A stretch of 7,802 nt of DNA from Acholeplasmataceae bacterium (GTDB lineage Bacteria > Bacillota > Negativicutes > Acidaminococcales > Acidaminococcaceae), in assembly GCA_012719555.1 (NCBI GenBank), contig JAAYAE010000228.1, forward strand, positions 1 through 7,802, given 5' to 3'. This document shows, piece after piece, positions 6,681-7,802 of this stretch. The notes under the pieces are model-generated. The model saw only the letters and a list, made by a program, of their open reading frames with translations. It ran no database searches and was not told the DNA's origin. The translations under genes were made by a program, and so were the position numbers. Numbering within the stretch: position 1 is the first letter of the stretch; each line of letters starts with the position of its first letter.

Positions 6681-7466
6681 ATGGCAGATAGAGAAAAAAT
6701 ATTAAAATATTTTAGAGCCGGTGGCGATGAAGAACTAGCAGCTAAATTATTGGATTTGTGTGAAGGGGCCAAGCGGAGCAGGAAGTATAAGCTCAGTGAT
6801 TTTTTGGACCCACATAGTCTTAATGTGGCAGAGATCATTGCGGCTAATTTTGACCGTATAAAAATGGAAACCAATGGTGGGTTTTTAAATCCTGAGCGAG
6901 CAAAGGTCGCTTTTGTGTCTGAGGATTTTTATGGGCAGCCTGATTATGCTATAGATGCCTATAAAGTGGAATGGGACAAGCGCTATTATACCCTGGGGCA
7001 TCAAGACATCTTAGGGGCTTTTATGGGGCTTGGCTTCAAAAGAGATATTTTGGGAGATATTGTTTTTATTCCTGAAGGAGCACAGTTTGTAGCAGACAAA
7101 AGTTTTAATAGTTATATTCTTTCCAACCTTACTCAGATTGGAGCGGCAACGGTACAGCTCATTAATATACCAAAAAGTGAGCTGCAAGAAAAAGAAGAGC
7201 AGGTAAAAATTATAAGTGCTACAGTGGCAGCAATGAGGTTGGATGCAGTAGCAGCTGCAGGTTATGGTGCATCACGTTCTCGTATGGCTGATGAAATAAA
7301 GGGACAAAATGTAAAGGTCAACTGGAAAGAAGCTAAGAATGCCGCTCAAACTATAGGCGAAGGCGATATAATTTCCTATCGTGGGCGCGGACGAGTAGAA
7401 GTTGCAGAAGTTCGTGGTACTACTAAAAAGGGAAGAATAAGTATTACGCTGAAACGCTATATTTAA
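6681..7466 (+). CDS. ylmH: YlmH-family S4-domain RNA-binding protein
   Basis: This 261-residue protein has the length of Bacillus YlmH (about 257). The N-terminal region has the FLDP element (41-44) and GGF..PERA (66-73). The central family signature is HQDILGAFMGLGFKRDILGDI (107-127). The C-terminal S4 RNA-binding domain is at about 185-245 (MRLDAVAAAGYGASRSRMADEI, then a basic GRGRVEV strand). YlmH binds the ribosome or 50S-tRNA complexes, and in B. subtilis it has been linked to ribosome-associated quality control alongside RqcH/RqcP. It was first noticed for its place in the division cluster. AAAGGG (6667-6672) precedes the ATG by eight bases, within the end of proC. The gene normally found before it in Bacillus, ylmG, is absent, and proC stands there instead. 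Confidence 0.92.
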   Translation: MADREKILKYFRAGGDEELAAKLLDLCEGAKRSRKYKLSDFLDPHSLNVAEIIAANFDRIKMETNGGFLNPERAKVAFVSEDFYGQPDYAIDAYKVEWDKRYYTLGHQDILGAFMGLGFKRDILGDIVFIPEGAQFVADKSFNSYILSNLTQIGAATVQLINIPKSELQEKEEQVKIISATVAAMRLDAVAAAGYGASRSRMADEIKGQNVKVNWKEAKNAAQTIGEGDIISYRGRGRVEVAEVRGTTKKGRISITLKRYI

Positions 7467-7484
7467 TTTCTTGAAGGAGGGCCT

Positions 7485-7802
7485 ATGATTATTTTGGTGC
7501 GGCATGGCGAAGCTACTCATCATACTGAGCATTTGACCGGAGGCTGGACTGACTCTGAATTGACAGAACGCGGCAGACAGCAAATGCAAAATTTAGCAGA
7601 AATATTGGTGAAAGAATTTGCCGGACACTCAGTTCCAGCTATTTTTTCTAGCGACTTGCAACGAGCCAATGCCTCAGCGAATATCATTAGCGTGGCATTA
7701 GGTGGAAATAATGTGCAAGCAAAAAAGTTTTTGCGTGAAAAGAATAATGGAAAAGCGGCTGGCTTAACTGAAGAAGAGGCACGTAAATATTATCGTAGGC
7801 CC
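7485..7802 (+). CDS. Histidine phosphatase family protein (phosphoglycerate-mutase-like), 3' end cut by the window
   Basis: The first 106 codons are present, open to the right edge. They carry the phosphohistidine signature LVRHGEA (4-10, catalytic His7), the usual G.WTDSELTERG stretch (about 19-30) and SSDLQRA (57-63), which belongs to the phosphate pocket. FLREKNNGKAAGLTEEEA (about 84-101) then matches the LRE..G...GLT region of GpmB/CobC-like enzymes. The second catalytic His lies beyond the window. Members dephosphorylate small molecules (sugar phosphates, alpha-ribazole phosphate and others), and the substrate cannot be read from this part. A strong AAGGAGGG (7474-7481) precedes the ATG at a short distance, 18 nt after the ylmH stop, so it is probably in the same operon. 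In Bacillus, divIVA follows ylmH, so the position is different here. Confidence 0.88.
   Translation, partial: MIILVRHGEATHHTEHLTGGWTDSELTERGRQQMQNLAEILVKEFAGHSVPAIFSSDLQRANASANIISVALGGNNVQAKKFLREKNNGKAAGLTEEEARKYYRRP

Overview
The window is an AT-rich (roughly 40% GC by eye), densely packed stretch of bacterial chromosome with every gene on the + strand. The neighbourhood pgeF-yggS-sepF-proC-ylmH matches the ylm/division cluster of Gram-positive-type bacteria, and nfeD next to floA is typical of Bacillota. Strong AGGAGG-type ribosome binding sites and hairpin-plus-U-tract terminators fit the same phylum. A Negativicutes or clostridial host is my best guess, but the sequence does not prove it. 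I see no mobile elements, CRISPR arrays, tRNA or rRNA genes, or broken genes.

Layout. Positions 1-30 are an intrinsic terminator for a gene that lies to the left of the window. Positions 31-173 are non-coding and carry an extended -10 promoter at 110-118. The first transcription unit (174-3701) encodes a short NfeD membrane protein, the flotillin-like FloA, an unrecognised single-pass membrane-anchored protein, and a two-domain PPK2-type polyphosphate:AMP phosphotransferase. It ends at a strong terminator (3707-3738).

A second promoter sits directly on that terminator (-10 at 3750-3755) and drives the second unit, which runs off the right edge. It contains pgeF (peptidoglycan editing/purine nucleoside enzyme), yggS (PLP homeostasis), sepF (FtsZ membrane anchor), proC (last step of proline synthesis, overlapping sepF by 13 nt), ylmH (S4 RNA-binding protein) and the first 106 codons of a histidine-phosphatase-family enzyme.

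How the genes fit together. NfeD and FloA are expected to act together in membrane microdomains, and the small third protein, anchored by one N-terminal helix, could be an accessory of that system. Its co-transcription with a polyphosphate-dependent AMP kinase is the least explained association here. The second unit mixes cell division, cell-wall quality control, cofactor homeostasis and translation quality control, a combination conserved in many bacteria. I found no clear previously undescribed system. The best leads are the unknown membrane protein between floA and the PPK2 gene, and the PPK2 protein itself, whose N-terminal kinase domain has lost its key nucleotide-binding residues.
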